In this document: positions 1-8,418 of the stretch, piece by piece
Numbering within the stretch: the stretch's first letter is position 1
Layout: each line of letters starts with the position of its first letter
DNA from: Planctomycetota bacterium
GTDB taxonomy: Bacteria; Planctomycetota; SZUA-567; H5-PLA8
Length of the DNA: 64,000 bases
Assembly (NCBI GenBank): GCA_015075375.1
Contig: JABTUM010000004.1
Coordinates: 558,001-622,000 of the forward strand
Direction: 5' to 3'
Notes under the pieces: generated by a model
What the model was told of the DNA's origin: nothing
Databases searched by the model: none
What the model saw: the letters and a program-made list of their open reading frames with translations, nothing else
Program-made: the position numbers and the translations under genes

Positions 1-312
1 CCAGTTGGGAAAGAGGCTGCCTTCCACGTGGTGGACCAGTTTTCCCGCCGCTTCGTCGAAGCGGTACGTGCCCCAGTAGGCCAGATAGCCTTCGAACGCC
101 GCGCGGACCTCCGCATCGCTGCCGCGCCGCGGATTCTCGTCGCTGAATTTCGGCCGGTCGAGCCCCATCAACTGGCCGTTCATGCGCCCGCGGCCGTCGT
201 AGAGCAACTGCCCCGCCGCGCGCGGGCCGACCGGATGAATCACCTTCCCGTCGCTGCGCTTGAATTCGCCCGAAACCAGCCGCCACGCGCCCGCGAATCG
301 GTCCGTTGCCAT
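1..312 (-). CDS. Lipocalin-like domain protein, 3' part cut by window edge
   Basis: The first 104 residues are visible; the gene continues beyond the left edge. The opening, WRLVSGEFKRSDGK, followed by GQLLYDGRGRMNGQLM, is the pattern of the bacterial lipocalin-like family (PF13924-type), small beta-barrel proteins of mostly unknown ligand. No signal peptide is seen, so it is probably cytoplasmic. The ATG at 312 is preceded by AAGGAA, a reasonable ribosome site. The HIT gene upstream on the same strand ends only 22 bp away, so the two are probably co-transcribed. Family assignment is by pattern recognition; no substrate can be named. Confidence 0.72.
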   Translation of the reverse strand, partial: MATDRFAGAWRLVSGEFKRSDGKVIHPVGPRAAGQLLYDGRGRMNGQLMGLDRPKFSDENPRRGSDAEVRAAFEGYLAYWGTYRFDEAAGKLVHHVEGSLFPNW

Positions 313-334
313 GGCTTCGTTCCTTCGAGTAGTC

Positions 335-901
335 TCATTTTTTGAACGCGCGCCGCAGCTCTTCCCACAGCTCTTCGAGCGCCACCGGCACGGTCTGCGT
401 CTGTCCGACGATGGGCAGGAAATTCGTATCGCCCAGCCAGCGCGGCATGGCGTGCATGTGCAAGTGGGCTTCGATCCCCGCACCGCCGGCCTTGCCCAGA
501 TTCATGCCGACGTTGAAGCCCTGCGGCCGCATCACCTTGCCCAATACATCCACGCAGAGGCGGGCATGCTCCCACAGCGCTCCGCTTTCGGCCTCCGAAA
601 GCCCCGCCAGATCGCACGTGTGCCTAAGCGGCGCGGCCAGCAGGTGCCCGCCGATATAAGGGTAGCGGTTCATGATGATCAGGGCGTGCTTATCGCGATG
701 CAGCAGCAGCAGTTCCTTCCAGTGCGCTTCGTCTCCGGCCTTCGCACGAGCCGCTTCGCATAGGAAGCAGCCCTGGTCTTTGGGCCCCAGCAGAAAGGCC
801 ATCCGCCACGGCGCGAATAAGACTTTGCGCTTGGGCACCCCGGCCTTCGCCGACCGTGAAGTTCCTGCACGAGGGGGCGTCGATTTGCGTGAGCGAGCCA
901 T
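335..901 (-). CDS. HIT-family nucleotide hydrolase/transferase
   Basis: A histidine-triad protein of about 188 residues. The signature HLHMHAMPRW fits HxHxHxx, whose middle histidine attacks the alpha-phosphate of nucleotide substrates. FAPWRM near the N terminus and CFLCE (a Cys-x-x-Cys) are typical of the branch resembling Ap4A phosphorylase/HIT hydrolases. The first 40 residues are basic and low-complexity. I chose the ATG at 901; a GTG at 943 would add 14 residues. It likely forms an operon with the lipocalin-like gene 22 bp downstream. The exact substrate (Ap4A, AMP-lysine or another nucleotide) cannot be read from the sequence. Confidence 0.88.
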   Translation of the reverse strand: MARSRKSTPPRAGTSRSAKAGVPKRKVLFAPWRMAFLLGPKDQGCFLCEAARAKAGDEAHWKELLLLHRDKHALIIMNRYPYIGGHLLAAPLRHTCDLAGLSEAESGALWEHARLCVDVLGKVMRPQGFNVGMNLGKAGGAGIEAHLHMHAMPRWLGDTNFLPIVGQTQTVPVALEELWEELRRAFKK

Positions 902-1072
902 GGCGGGAAGCTTCCGCTCGATCGCCTCGGGGGTCAAGTCCACGGGACACTCGCCCCATCATCGACCGAAGATCGTCCTTCGATTTGGGTGCTAAACAAA
1001 CATGACGCCAGCGGACAAAGCGGATAAACTGCACAGCACGTGTACAAATTCCAGGCAGTTGCACGAGCACTC

Positions 1073-1753
1073 ATGAATAAACCAGACGCGACCTCGTCGG
1101 AATCTCAGAGCACACCGGTGCAAGGTTCCGCCGTATCGGCGGGCCCGCCGGTGGACCCGGAGGACGGCCCGCTGGTGGAGCGTGCTCTGGGCGGCGACGC
1201 GGAGGCGTTCGAGCGGCTGTTCGTGAAGTATCGCCAGCGCGTGTACGCGGCGGCGTGGCGGGTGCTGCACGACGAAGAGGCGGCGCTGGACGTGGTTCAA
1301 GATGCGTTCGTGAAGGCGTACGAACGCTTGGGGGATTTGCGCGGCGAAAGCCGGTTCTTCCCTTGGCTGCGGCGGATCGCGGTCAACTTGGCCATCGACC
1401 GCGTGCGGCACATCAAGCGGGGGGTGGAAGTCGGGTTTGACGAAGCCCAATTCGGACGGGGCGAGGAAGCGGACGGCGACCGGTTGCCGGGCGATCCCGA
1501 CGAACGCGCCCGCCGCGAGAGCCCGGTGCGCAAAGCGGAGCTGTCCGAGTTCGGCTCCAGCTTGGAGCAGGCGCTGGGCAAGCTGACGGAGGCGCACCGG
1601 ACGGTCTTCCTGCTGCATGCCGCCGAAGGGATGTCGTACCGCGAGATTGCCGATGCGATCGGGTGTAACATCGGGACCGTGATGTCGCGCTTGTTCTACG
1701 CGCGCAAGAAGCTGCAGGAACTGCTGGCTCCGCACCTGGAAGGCGAGAGCTAG
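1073..1753 (+). CDS. ECF-type RNA polymerase sigma factor
   Basis: A 226-residue sigma-70 factor of the extracytoplasmic-function type. Region 2 lies at about residues 46-115 (FERLFVKYRQRVY, then the DVVQDAFVKAY core-binding helix), and region 4 at about 165-216 with the helix-turn-helix YREIADAIGCNIGTVMSRL. The linker between them is acidic and poorly conserved, as usual in ECF factors. The ATG at 1073 is preferred to a GTG at 1040 because residues before it are unlike the family. The membrane protein at 1847 directly downstream is its probable anti-sigma factor, so activity is expected to be held at the membrane until a signal arrives. Confidence 0.93.
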   Translation: MNKPDATSSESQSTPVQGSAVSAGPPVDPEDGPLVERALGGDAEAFERLFVKYRQRVYAAAWRVLHDEEAALDVVQDAFVKAYERLGDLRGESRFFPWLRRIAVNLAIDRVRHIKRGVEVGFDEAQFGRGEEADGDRLPGDPDERARRESPVRKAELSEFGSSLEQALGKLTEAHRTVFLLHAAEGMSYREIADAIGCNIGTVMSRLFYARKKLQELLAPHLEGES

Positions 1754-1846
1754 CCGCTAAAAGGACGGGCCGAACGGGCCCAATGTGACGAATAAGAAAG
1801 AGAGGCCTCTCTGCGGCGGGCGAGCCGCGCGGGAAGCGGGTGTAAA

Positions 1847-2659
1847 ATGGCCAACGAAGCGCTGCTGGAAAAACTCTCCGCGTACGCGGACGGCGAGCTG
1901 GACGCCGCGGGGGTGGCTGAAGTCGAAGCCGCCCTGGCGCGCGACGCGGCTCTGGGCCGTACGCTCGCGCAGTTCAAGCGCCTGCAGGCCGAAGCCGCCC
2001 GCCTGCCCGTCCCCAGCCTCGACGAAGACACCGGCGCGACGCTCTGGGCGCTGGTCCAGGAACGCACCGTCGCTCAGCCGGCCCAGGCCGGAACCCTCAG
2101 CCACGAGGCCTGGAAGAAGGTTTCCGGCCGGCTTCCCGAGGTGCCCCAAGTCGACCCCGAACGCTGGGGCCGGGTGTGGGAGGGCATCAGCCGGCGCACG
2201 GTGGCTGCCGCCGCGGTGCACGAGACGGCCGTGCTGCACAAGCGCGACGAGCCCAGCGAGCGGCACGAGCCGCTGATGGCCGATCTGACGCCCGGTGAGA
2301 TGCCGGCCGTGCAGGACTTTCGCGCCGCGCCGAAGGCGCCCCGTAAAGCGGTTTCGATCTGGCCGGCCGCGGCGTTCCTCGCGGCGGCGGCGCTGGTGAT
2401 CGTAGCGGCCACTGCGGGGCTGGTCGGCCTGCCCCAGCATCCCGACCCCGCGGGCACGCCGGCTCCACATGTCGTTCAAGGTTCGCCTCACGGTAAAGGC
2501 CCCGGACCGATCCGGGTGGCTCACGTCGAATACGATCCGCTTCCCGAGGTGCTCGACAACCGTTACCTCATGGTGGTCAAGCACGTGCCGGGGCTGGACG
2601 AGCCGGTGGTCTGTTTCTTCTTGCAAGAACCGGAAGGGCGCGTAGACCAGCGGAAGTAA
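1847..2659 (+). CDS. Putative membrane anti-sigma factor
   Basis: A 270-residue protein. Its N terminus, with SAYADGELDAAGVAEVEAAL at about residues 11-30, matches the start of many anti-sigma factors that grip an ECF sigma. The usual zinc motif (H-x3-C-x2-C) is absent. A single hydrophobic segment at about residues 172-195 would anchor it in the inner membrane, followed by about 75 residues on the outside that could sense a signal. It begins 93 bp after the sigma gene on the same strand, the classic arrangement. The role is inferred from position, N-terminal pattern and topology. Confidence 0.72.
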   Translation: MANEALLEKLSAYADGELDAAGVAEVEAALARDAALGRTLAQFKRLQAEAARLPVPSLDEDTGATLWALVQERTVAQPAQAGTLSHEAWKKVSGRLPEVPQVDPERWGRVWEGISRRTVAAAAVHETAVLHKRDEPSERHEPLMADLTPGEMPAVQDFRAAPKAPRKAVSIWPAAAFLAAAALVIVAATAGLVGLPQHPDPAGTPAPHVVQGSPHGKGPGPIRVAHVEYDPLPEVLDNRYLMVVKHVPGLDEPVVCFFLQEPEGRVDQRK

Positions 2660-2678
2660 AGGCGCACGTTTAACGGGC

Positions 2679-2707
2679 ACCGGACGAGCCAAAAGCTCGG
2701 CGCCGGT
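2679..2707 (+). terminator. Hairpin between anti-sigma gene and secreted-protein gene
   Basis: ACCGG and CGAGC pair with GCTCG and CCGGT around a CAAAA loop, with small internal mismatches. No U-tract follows, so it could be a weak terminator, an attenuator or an RNA-stability hairpin rather than a full stop. Confidence 0.3.
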
Positions 2708-2725
2708 CAAGCACGAGGCAGGCAT

Positions 2726-3190
2726 ATGAAGGCGTCACGAGCGTACCGGCTGGCTTCCCAACTGACGCTCACCCTGCTGTTCCTGGGTCTGCTTCTCGCT
2801 CCCGCGCATGCTGCCGAAAAAGTCACCATCAAGGTCACCGTCGCCCAGGCTTCGGGCCCCGGCGCCGAAAACCCCAAGGTGGATCCGCAGCTCGCCCCGT
2901 ACAAGAAGGTCTTGAGCGCACTGGGCGGCTTTGGCCAATTCTCGTTCGTGGGCCGGGACTCCAAGCAAGTGGGCGAAGGCGAGCAGGCCACACTCAACGC
3001 CGGCGCGTACCAGTGCGAGGTGACCGTCGCCAAGATCGAGGACGGCGCCGCGTCGGTGAACTGGGTGCTGAAGAAGGGCGGCGAAGAAGTCGGCAAGGGC
3101 GGCTTTAAGCTCAAGGCCGGCAGCGTGGTGCCTCAACAGCTTGGCGACCCCAAAGCGCCGCTCATCCCGCTCTTCGAGCGCGGAAACTAA
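2726..3190 (+). CDS. Secreted protein of unknown function
   Basis: A 154-residue protein that I do not recognise. It has a clear Sec signal peptide: basic start, hydrophobic core LTLTLLFLGLLLAP, and a likely AHA-A cleavage near residue 29. The mature part is about 125 residues, Lys- and Gly-rich, without Cys pairs or membrane segments. The pattern (TIKVTV, GQFSFVGRD, EVTVAKIEDGAASVNWVLKKGG) suggests a small beta-sandwich. It sits 66 bp behind the anti-sigma gene on the same strand and may belong to that regulon. Function unknown. Confidence 0.7.
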   Translation: MKASRAYRLASQLTLTLLFLGLLLAPAHAAEKVTIKVTVAQASGPGAENPKVDPQLAPYKKVLSALGGFGQFSFVGRDSKQVGEGEQATLNAGAYQCEVTVAKIEDGAASVNWVLKKGGEEVGKGGFKLKAGSVVPQQLGDPKAPLIPLFERGN

Positions 3191-3335
3191 AAGACCAGGT
3201 TTCAGTTTCCACCTAACGGCTAACGCGTTTCGGGCGCTGCGATTGGCCATTCCTGCCTTATCCTCATTTCGCTAAACTTAAACGCCTGCTTGAGTCGATA
3301 TGCGTTCGGCGACGGGCGATCGGGAGGGGTGCGTC

Positions 3336-4154
3336 ATGCGCGTGCTGCTGGGATTGCTGCTGAGTGCGGGGTTATTGCTATGTTCGAGCGGTTGCCGGAA
3401 GGTCGAAGGCACCGACCGGCGGCAACTGGTGCTGACCACCGAAGGCTACGAGAACAAGCTGGGCGCGCAGAGCTACCAGGAAGTGCTGGGCACGGAGAAG
3501 CGTTCGACGGACCCGGCGCTGATCGCGATGGTGGAGCGCGTGGGCAAGCGGATTGCGGCGGCGGCGCCCGACCACGGTTTCAAGTACGAGTTCACGGTGC
3601 TGGAGTCGCCGACGGCCAACGCCTTCTGCCTGCCCGGCGGGAAGGTGGCGGTCTACACGGGCATCCTGAAGTACATGGAAAACGAGGCGCAGCTTGCCGC
3701 GGTGGTGGGCCACGAGGTGGCTCACGCGATCGCGCGGCACGGCGGCGAACGGATGAGCCAGGGAATTCTGGTGCAAGGCGCGGCGGTGGGGCTCTCGGCG
3801 TACCTCAAGTCCAAGGGAGTCGAGCCGACGACGCAAAACATCGCCCTGGCTGCCTTCGGCGCCGGGGCGCAGGTGGGCATCCTGCTTCCTTACAGCCGCA
3901 CGCACGAATCGGAGGCCGACGAGCTGGGGCTGTATTACATGGCCAAGGCCGGCTACCACCCGGCGGAAGCGGTCAAATTCTGGCAGAGCTTCGGGTCGTC
4001 GGGCGGTCAGCCCGAGTTTATCAGCACGCACCCCAGCGGCGATACACGCGTCGGCCAGCTTCAACAGCTTCAGGGCAAAGCGCTGATGTTGTACGAGAAC
4101 GCGAAATCCAAGCTCGGCACAGGGGAGGCGATTCCCGCACGCTACCGCAAGTAA
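3336..4154 (+). CDS. M48-family zinc metalloprotease, lipoprotein
   Basis: A 272-residue secreted protease. The N terminus is a lipoprotein signal (LLLSAGLLLCSSGC, Cys about 20), so it should be tethered to a membrane facing the periplasm. The zinc motif HEVAH is at about residues 126-130, and ESEADELG near residue 193 supplies the third zinc ligand, as in M48 peptidases such as LoiP/BepA. AFCLPGGKVAVYTG before the active site is also typical of the family. BepA/LoiP relatives do outer-membrane protein quality control, which would fit an envelope-stress sigma cluster. The ATG at 3336 places the signal peptide correctly; a start at 3300 would bury it. Confidence 0.92.
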   Translation: MRVLLGLLLSAGLLLCSSGCRKVEGTDRRQLVLTTEGYENKLGAQSYQEVLGTEKRSTDPALIAMVERVGKRIAAAAPDHGFKYEFTVLESPTANAFCLPGGKVAVYTGILKYMENEAQLAAVVGHEVAHAIARHGGERMSQGILVQGAAVGLSAYLKSKGVEPTTQNIALAAFGAGAQVGILLPYSRTHESEADELGLYYMAKAGYHPAEAVKFWQSFGSSGGQPEFISTHPSGDTRVGQLQQLQGKALMLYENAKSKLGTGEAIPARYRK

Positions 4155-4281
4155 CCGCTCTCCATACGCTTTCGGTTAGCTTACGGCATGTTGCAGGCGC
4201 GCCGGAAGCCTCCTACACTGTGCGGTGTCCGTCGATACCGTGAAGGTCTAGCCACGCCGATACGGAGCTTGCGTTTTTGCC

Positions 4282-4563
4282 ATGTCCGAAAGCTCCTGCC
4301 ATCGCGCCGAAGTCCTGATCAACCACTACCTCGACGACGAGCTGACCGCGGAGGAGGCGAAGGAGCTTTCCGCGCATCTCAAAGCCTGCGCAGCCTGCCG
4401 CAAGGAATTCGCCGAAGCGCGCGCCGTCGAACTGCTGCTGGGCGGCGTGGCGGCGGAGCCCCCTCCGCCTTCCGATGCCCAATCGAAACCGGAAGCCCCG
4501 CCCAAGCAGGGAACGGACGGCCAGCCCAACAAAGACACGCCGCAATCCATGCAGGCGGTCTGA
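4282..4563 (+). CDS. Small zinc-binding anti-sigma-like protein (zf-HC2)
   Basis: A 93-residue soluble protein. The N-terminal half carries the anti-sigma zinc signature: CHRAEVLINHYLDDELT followed by HLKACAAC, that is H-x3-C-x2-C. No membrane segment follows; the C-terminal 35 residues are Pro- and Gln-rich and probably disordered. Proteins of this type usually sequester an ECF sigma factor and respond to redox or zinc state. The nearest sigma gene is about 2.5 kb upstream and already has a candidate partner, so the target here is uncertain. Confidence 0.75.
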   Translation: MSESSCHRAEVLINHYLDDELTAEEAKELSAHLKACAACRKEFAEARAVELLLGGVAAEPPPPSDAQSKPEAPPKQGTDGQPNKDTPQSMQAV

Positions 4564-4617
4564 ACGGCCGGAGCCGCCGGCAGGTATTTCGCAAGAATCA
4601 AACTCAAGCAGGATCGA

Positions 4618-5559
4618 TCAGTGTGCGCCGTGGCCGGAGTCGGCGAGGACCTGCTCGGCCTGGTAGCTGCTGCGCACGAACGGCCCGCAGGCGGCGGACT
4701 TGAAGCCGATCGAGCGGGCGTAGGTTTCGTAGCGCTTGAAGGTATCGGGGTGGACGAACTCGGCCACGGGGAGGTGTTCGGGGCTGGGCCGCAGATACTG
4801 GCCGACCGTCAGAATATCGACCTCGGCGGCGCGCAAGTCGTCGAGCACGCGCAGGACTTCCTCGGGCGTCTCGCCGAGGCCGACCATCAGGCCGCTTTTG
4901 GTGGTCAGGTCCGGATCGAGGCGCTTGACCGTGCGCAGCACGTCGAGCGTGCGGCGGTAGTTGCCTTGCGGCCGGACCGGCGGATGCAGCCGCTCGATGG
5001 TCTCGGTGTTGTGGTTGAAGACATCGGGCCGGGCTTCGACGACCGTGCGCAGGCAGTCCTCGCGCGCATGGAAGTCGGGCGTCAGCACCTCGACGATCAG
5101 TTCGGGACCGCAATAGCGCTTCAAAGCCGTGATCGTGCGGGCGAAGTGGCCGGCGCCCTCGTCGGGCAGGTCGTCGCGCGCGACGCTGGTGACGACCACG
5201 TGCCGCAGGCCCAGTTGCTTGGTGGCCTGCGCGACGCGCGCGGGCTCATCGGCGAGGCTCTCGAGCGATTCGCCGCGCCCGGTCTTGACCGCGCAGAAGT
5301 GGCAGGCCCGCGTGCAGTGTTCGCCCAGGATCATGAACGTCGCCGCGCCGCGGTTCCAGCATTCGCCCAGGTTGGGGCATTCGGCGGACTGGCAGACGGT
5401 GTTGAGCTTGAGGCCTTCGAGGATCTCCTTGGTGCGCGTATCGTACTGCGCGGGCCAAGGCTTCTTGAGCCACTCGGGGAACTCGCGCGCGCGGCGGCGT
5501 TCGGGCTTCGGGTAGAAGCTCCCGTCGCGTCCGGCGTTCGGTTCGTTCGGCGTCTCCAT
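4618..5559 (-). CDS. lipA: Lipoyl synthase
   Basis: A 313-residue radical-SAM enzyme that inserts two sulfur atoms into octanoyl groups on lipoyl domains (pyruvate and 2-oxoglutarate dehydrogenases, glycine cleavage). All iron-sulfur ligands are visible: the auxiliary cluster Cys56, Cys61 and Cys67 (C-x4-C-x5-C) and the radical-SAM cluster Cys82, Cys86 and Cys89 (C-x3-C-x2-C). The C-terminal RSSY supplies the serine ligand of the auxiliary cluster. Length matches the family. No lipB octanoyltransferase lies beside it, and both neighbours are unrelated, so it appears to be a single-gene unit. Identification is firm. Confidence 0.97.
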   Translation of the reverse strand: METPNEPNAGRDGSFYPKPERRRAREFPEWLKKPWPAQYDTRTKEILEGLKLNTVCQSAECPNLGECWNRGAATFMILGEHCTRACHFCAVKTGRGESLESLADEPARVAQATKQLGLRHVVVTSVARDDLPDEGAGHFARTITALKRYCGPELIVEVLTPDFHAREDCLRTVVEARPDVFNHNTETIERLHPPVRPQGNYRRTLDVLRTVKRLDPDLTTKSGLMVGLGETPEEVLRVLDDLRAAEVDILTVGQYLRPSPEHLPVAEFVHPDTFKRYETYARSIGFKSAACGPFVRSSYQAEQVLADSGHGAH

Positions 5560-5802
5560 GGCGCTCTTCTATCATGCGCCGCGGCGGGGCGAAAGCACGT
5601 CGGAGGCGCCGAACCGGGTCCAACCGTTTCGCGGCAAGGTGCGGACGCCGCCCTTCCCGCCAAAGCCGGTCTTGCCTTTTGCATCTTGGTTGACCTGAAG
5701 AGGTGAGCAATTAGCTTGTTGGAACTGGCAGAAATGGGTTCTGACCAGGCACTCCGAGCGTCGTGAAACAGAGATGTCTTGCTTGCAGCGTGGAGGACCG
5801 TC

Positions 5803-6288
5803 ATGCCGAAGATCGCAAAGAACACGATTTGCCTTTGGTACGAACGCGATGCCGAGAAGGCGGCGCATTTCTACGCCAAGACCTTTCCCGATTCGTCCGT
5901 CGGCGCGGTGCATCGCGCACCCGGCGACTTTCCCTCGGGCAAGCAAGGGGACGTATTGACCGTCGAGTTCACGGTGATGGGTATTCCCTGCCTGGGGCTA
6001 AACGGGGGACCCGCGTTCAAGCACAACGAAGCGTTCTCGTTCCAAGTGGCCACGGAGGACCAAGCCGAGACCGACCGGTATTGGAATGCGATCGTTGGCA
6101 ACGGCGGCCAAGAGAGCGAGTGCGGATGGTGCAAAGACCAATGGGGTATCTCCTGGCAAATTACGCCCATCGCATTGATCAAGGCGTATACCGGCTCCGA
6201 TCCCTCCGCCGCCAAGCGGGCGTTCGATGCCATGATGACGATGAAGAAAATCGACGTCGCCGCGATCGAGGCCGCGGTCCGTGGCTAG
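5803..6288 (+). CDS. VOC-superfamily protein (PhnB/3-demethylubiquinone methyltransferase-like fold)
   Basis: A 161-residue protein of the vicinal-oxygen-chelate fold. CLWYERDAEKAAHFYAKTFP, FTVMGIPCLGLNGGP and WGISWQITP are characteristic of the PhnB-like group often mislabelled 3-demethylubiquinone-9 3-methyltransferase; real methyltransferase activity is not implied. GGAGG at 5792 sits at good distance from the ATG at 5803. The SRPBCC gene follows 106 bp later on the same strand; this pairing is common in small clusters of unknown purpose. Cytoplasmic; ligand unknown. Confidence 0.87.
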   Translation: MPKIAKNTICLWYERDAEKAAHFYAKTFPDSSVGAVHRAPGDFPSGKQGDVLTVEFTVMGIPCLGLNGGPAFKHNEAFSFQVATEDQAETDRYWNAIVGNGGQESECGWCKDQWGISWQITPIALIKAYTGSDPSAAKRAFDAMMTMKKIDVAAIEAAVRG

Positions 6289-6394
6289 AAATCAGCGGTT
6301 TATCTACAGTATGCAGCGGTAGGCGCTTCGCACCGCCGCTGATGAGGACCGTTAGGCGGCATCACACACCCACTACAAGTAGGGAACACCGCAC

Positions 6395-6802
6395 ATGAAA
6401 ATCACAGTAGAGACAACGGTCCATGCACCAATCGAAGAGGTTTGGCGCGCATGGACGACGCCGGATGACATTAAGCAATGGAACGCCGCATCCGATGACT
6501 GGCACACCACCGCCGCCACGGTGGATTTGCGAGTCGGTGGCGCGTTCTCCTCGCGCATGGAGGCCAAGGACGGCAGTTTTGGTTTCGATTTCGCCGGGAC
6601 TTATACCAAGGTCGTTCCTCACCAGTTGATCGAAATGTCCTTCGGTGGACGCACCGCGGTCGTCGAGTTCCTTCGCAAGGACAATTGCGTCATCATTCGA
6701 GAGACGTTCGACTCGGAGGAGACCCACTCTGTTGACCAGCAGCGACAGGGCTGGCAGGCGATTCTCGACCGCTTCGCCCGGCATGTGGGAGCACGCCGAT
6801 AA
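6395..6802 (+). CDS. SRPBCC (AHSA1-like) ligand-binding protein
   Basis: A 135-residue START/Bet v1-like protein of the AHSA1 group. Family marks are TVHAPIEEVWRAWTTPDDIKQWNA at the start, VGGAFSSRM in the middle and QQRQGWQAILDRF in the C-terminal helix. These proteins bind hydrophobic ligands in a deep pocket and are often paired with VOC proteins or ArsR regulators. No regulator is adjacent here. It probably shares a transcript with the VOC gene upstream. Specific role unknown. Confidence 0.87.
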   Translation: MKITVETTVHAPIEEVWRAWTTPDDIKQWNAASDDWHTTAATVDLRVGGAFSSRMEAKDGSFGFDFAGTYTKVVPHQLIEMSFGGRTAVVEFLRKDNCVIIRETFDSEETHSVDQQRQGWQAILDRFARHVGARR

Positions 6803-7062
6803 ATTGTAGCCAAACCATTCGCAGCAGCGAAGCCGGCGCGAGCGTTGTGGTGGCAATCCATGCGTACCGTGCGCCGGGTCGCTAGGCGGCCCTCGTTCGT
6901 GGCATTCGGCTCGTTCCCCTACTCCTTGCCTTCCCTGTATTTCAGCCCTGCACCTTGTCCCCCGCACAATTCCGGCAGCAGCATCGGGCGAAAAGGTTCC
7001 CCTTAGATATCTGCGGTTACAACCGCACGCCCGGCTGCGTCTTAAGAAGCGGGCCCAGGAGC

Positions 7063-8187
7063 ATGACAATGAGAATGCGCAACGCGCTTCAGGTACTGAT
7101 CCTGTTCCTGGCGGCCGGCAGCGGTTTGGGCGCCCAAGAGGCCATCCGCCCGCAGGTCATGCGCATCAGCCACGAACTGCACCAGGCGTTCGCGCAAAAG
7201 GATTACGCGACCGCCGAGGCCAAGTGCCGCGAGTTGCTGGCGCTGGCTCCGGACGAACCGAACGGACACTACAACCTCGCCTGCGCGCTGGCGCGGCAGG
7301 CCAAGCCCGACGCGGCGCTGGAAGCGCTGGGGGCGGCTGTCGCGAAGGGTTACAACGATCCGGCGCATCTGAAAGCCGACGAGGACCTGGCGTCGCTGCG
7401 CGAGTTGCAGGGCTTCAAGGATCTGGCGGCGAAGGCGCGCGAGAACGAACAGAAAGGCAACTACGAAAAAGGCCCCGAGATCTCGGGCCTCAAGTCGATC
7501 GAGGATTTCCCCGAAGGCGGGCTGCGCTACCGGTTGCGGCTGAGCGCGGAGGCGACGAAAGAGCAGCCGCAGCGCCTGATGTTGTGGCTGCATCCCAGCG
7601 GCGGCTCGATGAACCAAGTCGCCGAAAACATGGCCCCGCTGCTGGCGAAGCACGGCTGCGCGCTGGCGGTCTTCACGCAAAAGGCTTGGGGCGGCTGGAG
7701 CAGCGAAGACGCGGCGAAGCTGGCCCCGACGCTGGAAGCGTTGGGCAAGGTCGAAGGATTGGACGCGTCGAAGCCGATCCTGTTCGGGTACTCGGCCGGC
7801 GGGCAGATGGCGCTGACCTTGTGGGCCGAAAGCCCCGGACGCTACGGCGGGCTGGTCATCGACGCAGCCTACCCGCTCGATACGAACGCCTACGCCCGAG
7901 GACAAGTGCAGGCCATGGCGCTGCCCCAAGACGAAGCGATCAAGAAAGTCCCCATCTTTTCGCTGGTGGGCGAAGCCGATGGCGGGCACCAGCTCTGGAC
8001 TCAAATCAAACCTAAATGGCTGGAAGCCGGCATCCCGCTCGTATACCGCACCGTACCTGGCAAAGGGCACACGTGGCTCTTTGGTGTCGAACAACGCACC
8101 GCATTGGCGGCGTGGCTGGATTCGGTAAATAGTGGAAAGTTCCCGAGCGACCCGCTCGCCACGCCCGAACCGGAAGCAGCGAAATAA
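7063..8187 (+). CDS. Secreted TPR plus alpha/beta-hydrolase protein (copy 1)
   Basis: About 374 residues. A signal peptide (LQVLILFLAAGSGLGAQ) is followed by a TPR-like segment (YNLACALARQAKPDAALEAL) and an alpha/beta-hydrolase domain. The nucleophile elbow is GYSAGG with Ser244, and the likely catalytic histidine is His336 in GKGHTWLF. This layout resembles secreted esterases/phospholipase-carboxylesterase-like enzymes. The next gene encodes the same domain order with closely similar motifs, so the pair looks like a tandem duplication. The ATG at 7063 is chosen because it starts the signal peptide. Substrate unknown. Confidence 0.82.
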   Translation: MTMRMRNALQVLILFLAAGSGLGAQEAIRPQVMRISHELHQAFAQKDYATAEAKCRELLALAPDEPNGHYNLACALARQAKPDAALEALGAAVAKGYNDPAHLKADEDLASLRELQGFKDLAAKARENEQKGNYEKGPEISGLKSIEDFPEGGLRYRLRLSAEATKEQPQRLMLWLHPSGGSMNQVAENMAPLLAKHGCALAVFTQKAWGGWSSEDAAKLAPTLEALGKVEGLDASKPILFGYSAGGQMALTLWAESPGRYGGLVIDAAYPLDTNAYARGQVQAMALPQDEAIKKVPIFSLVGEADGGHQLWTQIKPKWLEAGIPLVYRTVPGKGHTWLFGVEQRTALAAWLDSVNSGKFPSDPLATPEPEAAK

Positions 8188-8372
8188 GCTCTGCACTCAT
8201 TTAACTTCTTATAGCGCCTGAATTAGCGTTATTGCACCCGCTTCCGGCTACGCTTCCCCCCAAGCGCCTTAAACGCACGGTGCTTTGGGGAGTAGGAAGG
8301 GTTGAACAATCGGGCCGGATTTACGACGCAAGCCATCGAAATTTAACATCGTACCGGTAGCAAAGGGGTGAA

Positions 8373-8401
8373 CCCGCTCAGGGCGAGCGGGCTTGCCTTT
8401 T
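8373..8401 (+). terminator. Possible terminator after hydrolase copy 1
   Basis: CCCGCTC (8373-8379) pairs with GAGCGGG (8385-8391) around AGGGC, and the sequence then runs into CTTGCCTTTT. The stem is 7 bp and the T-tract is interrupted, so termination is likely only partial. It lies directly in front of the second hydrolase gene. Confidence 0.4.
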
Positions 8402-8418
8402 GCATTCACGGAACTTCC

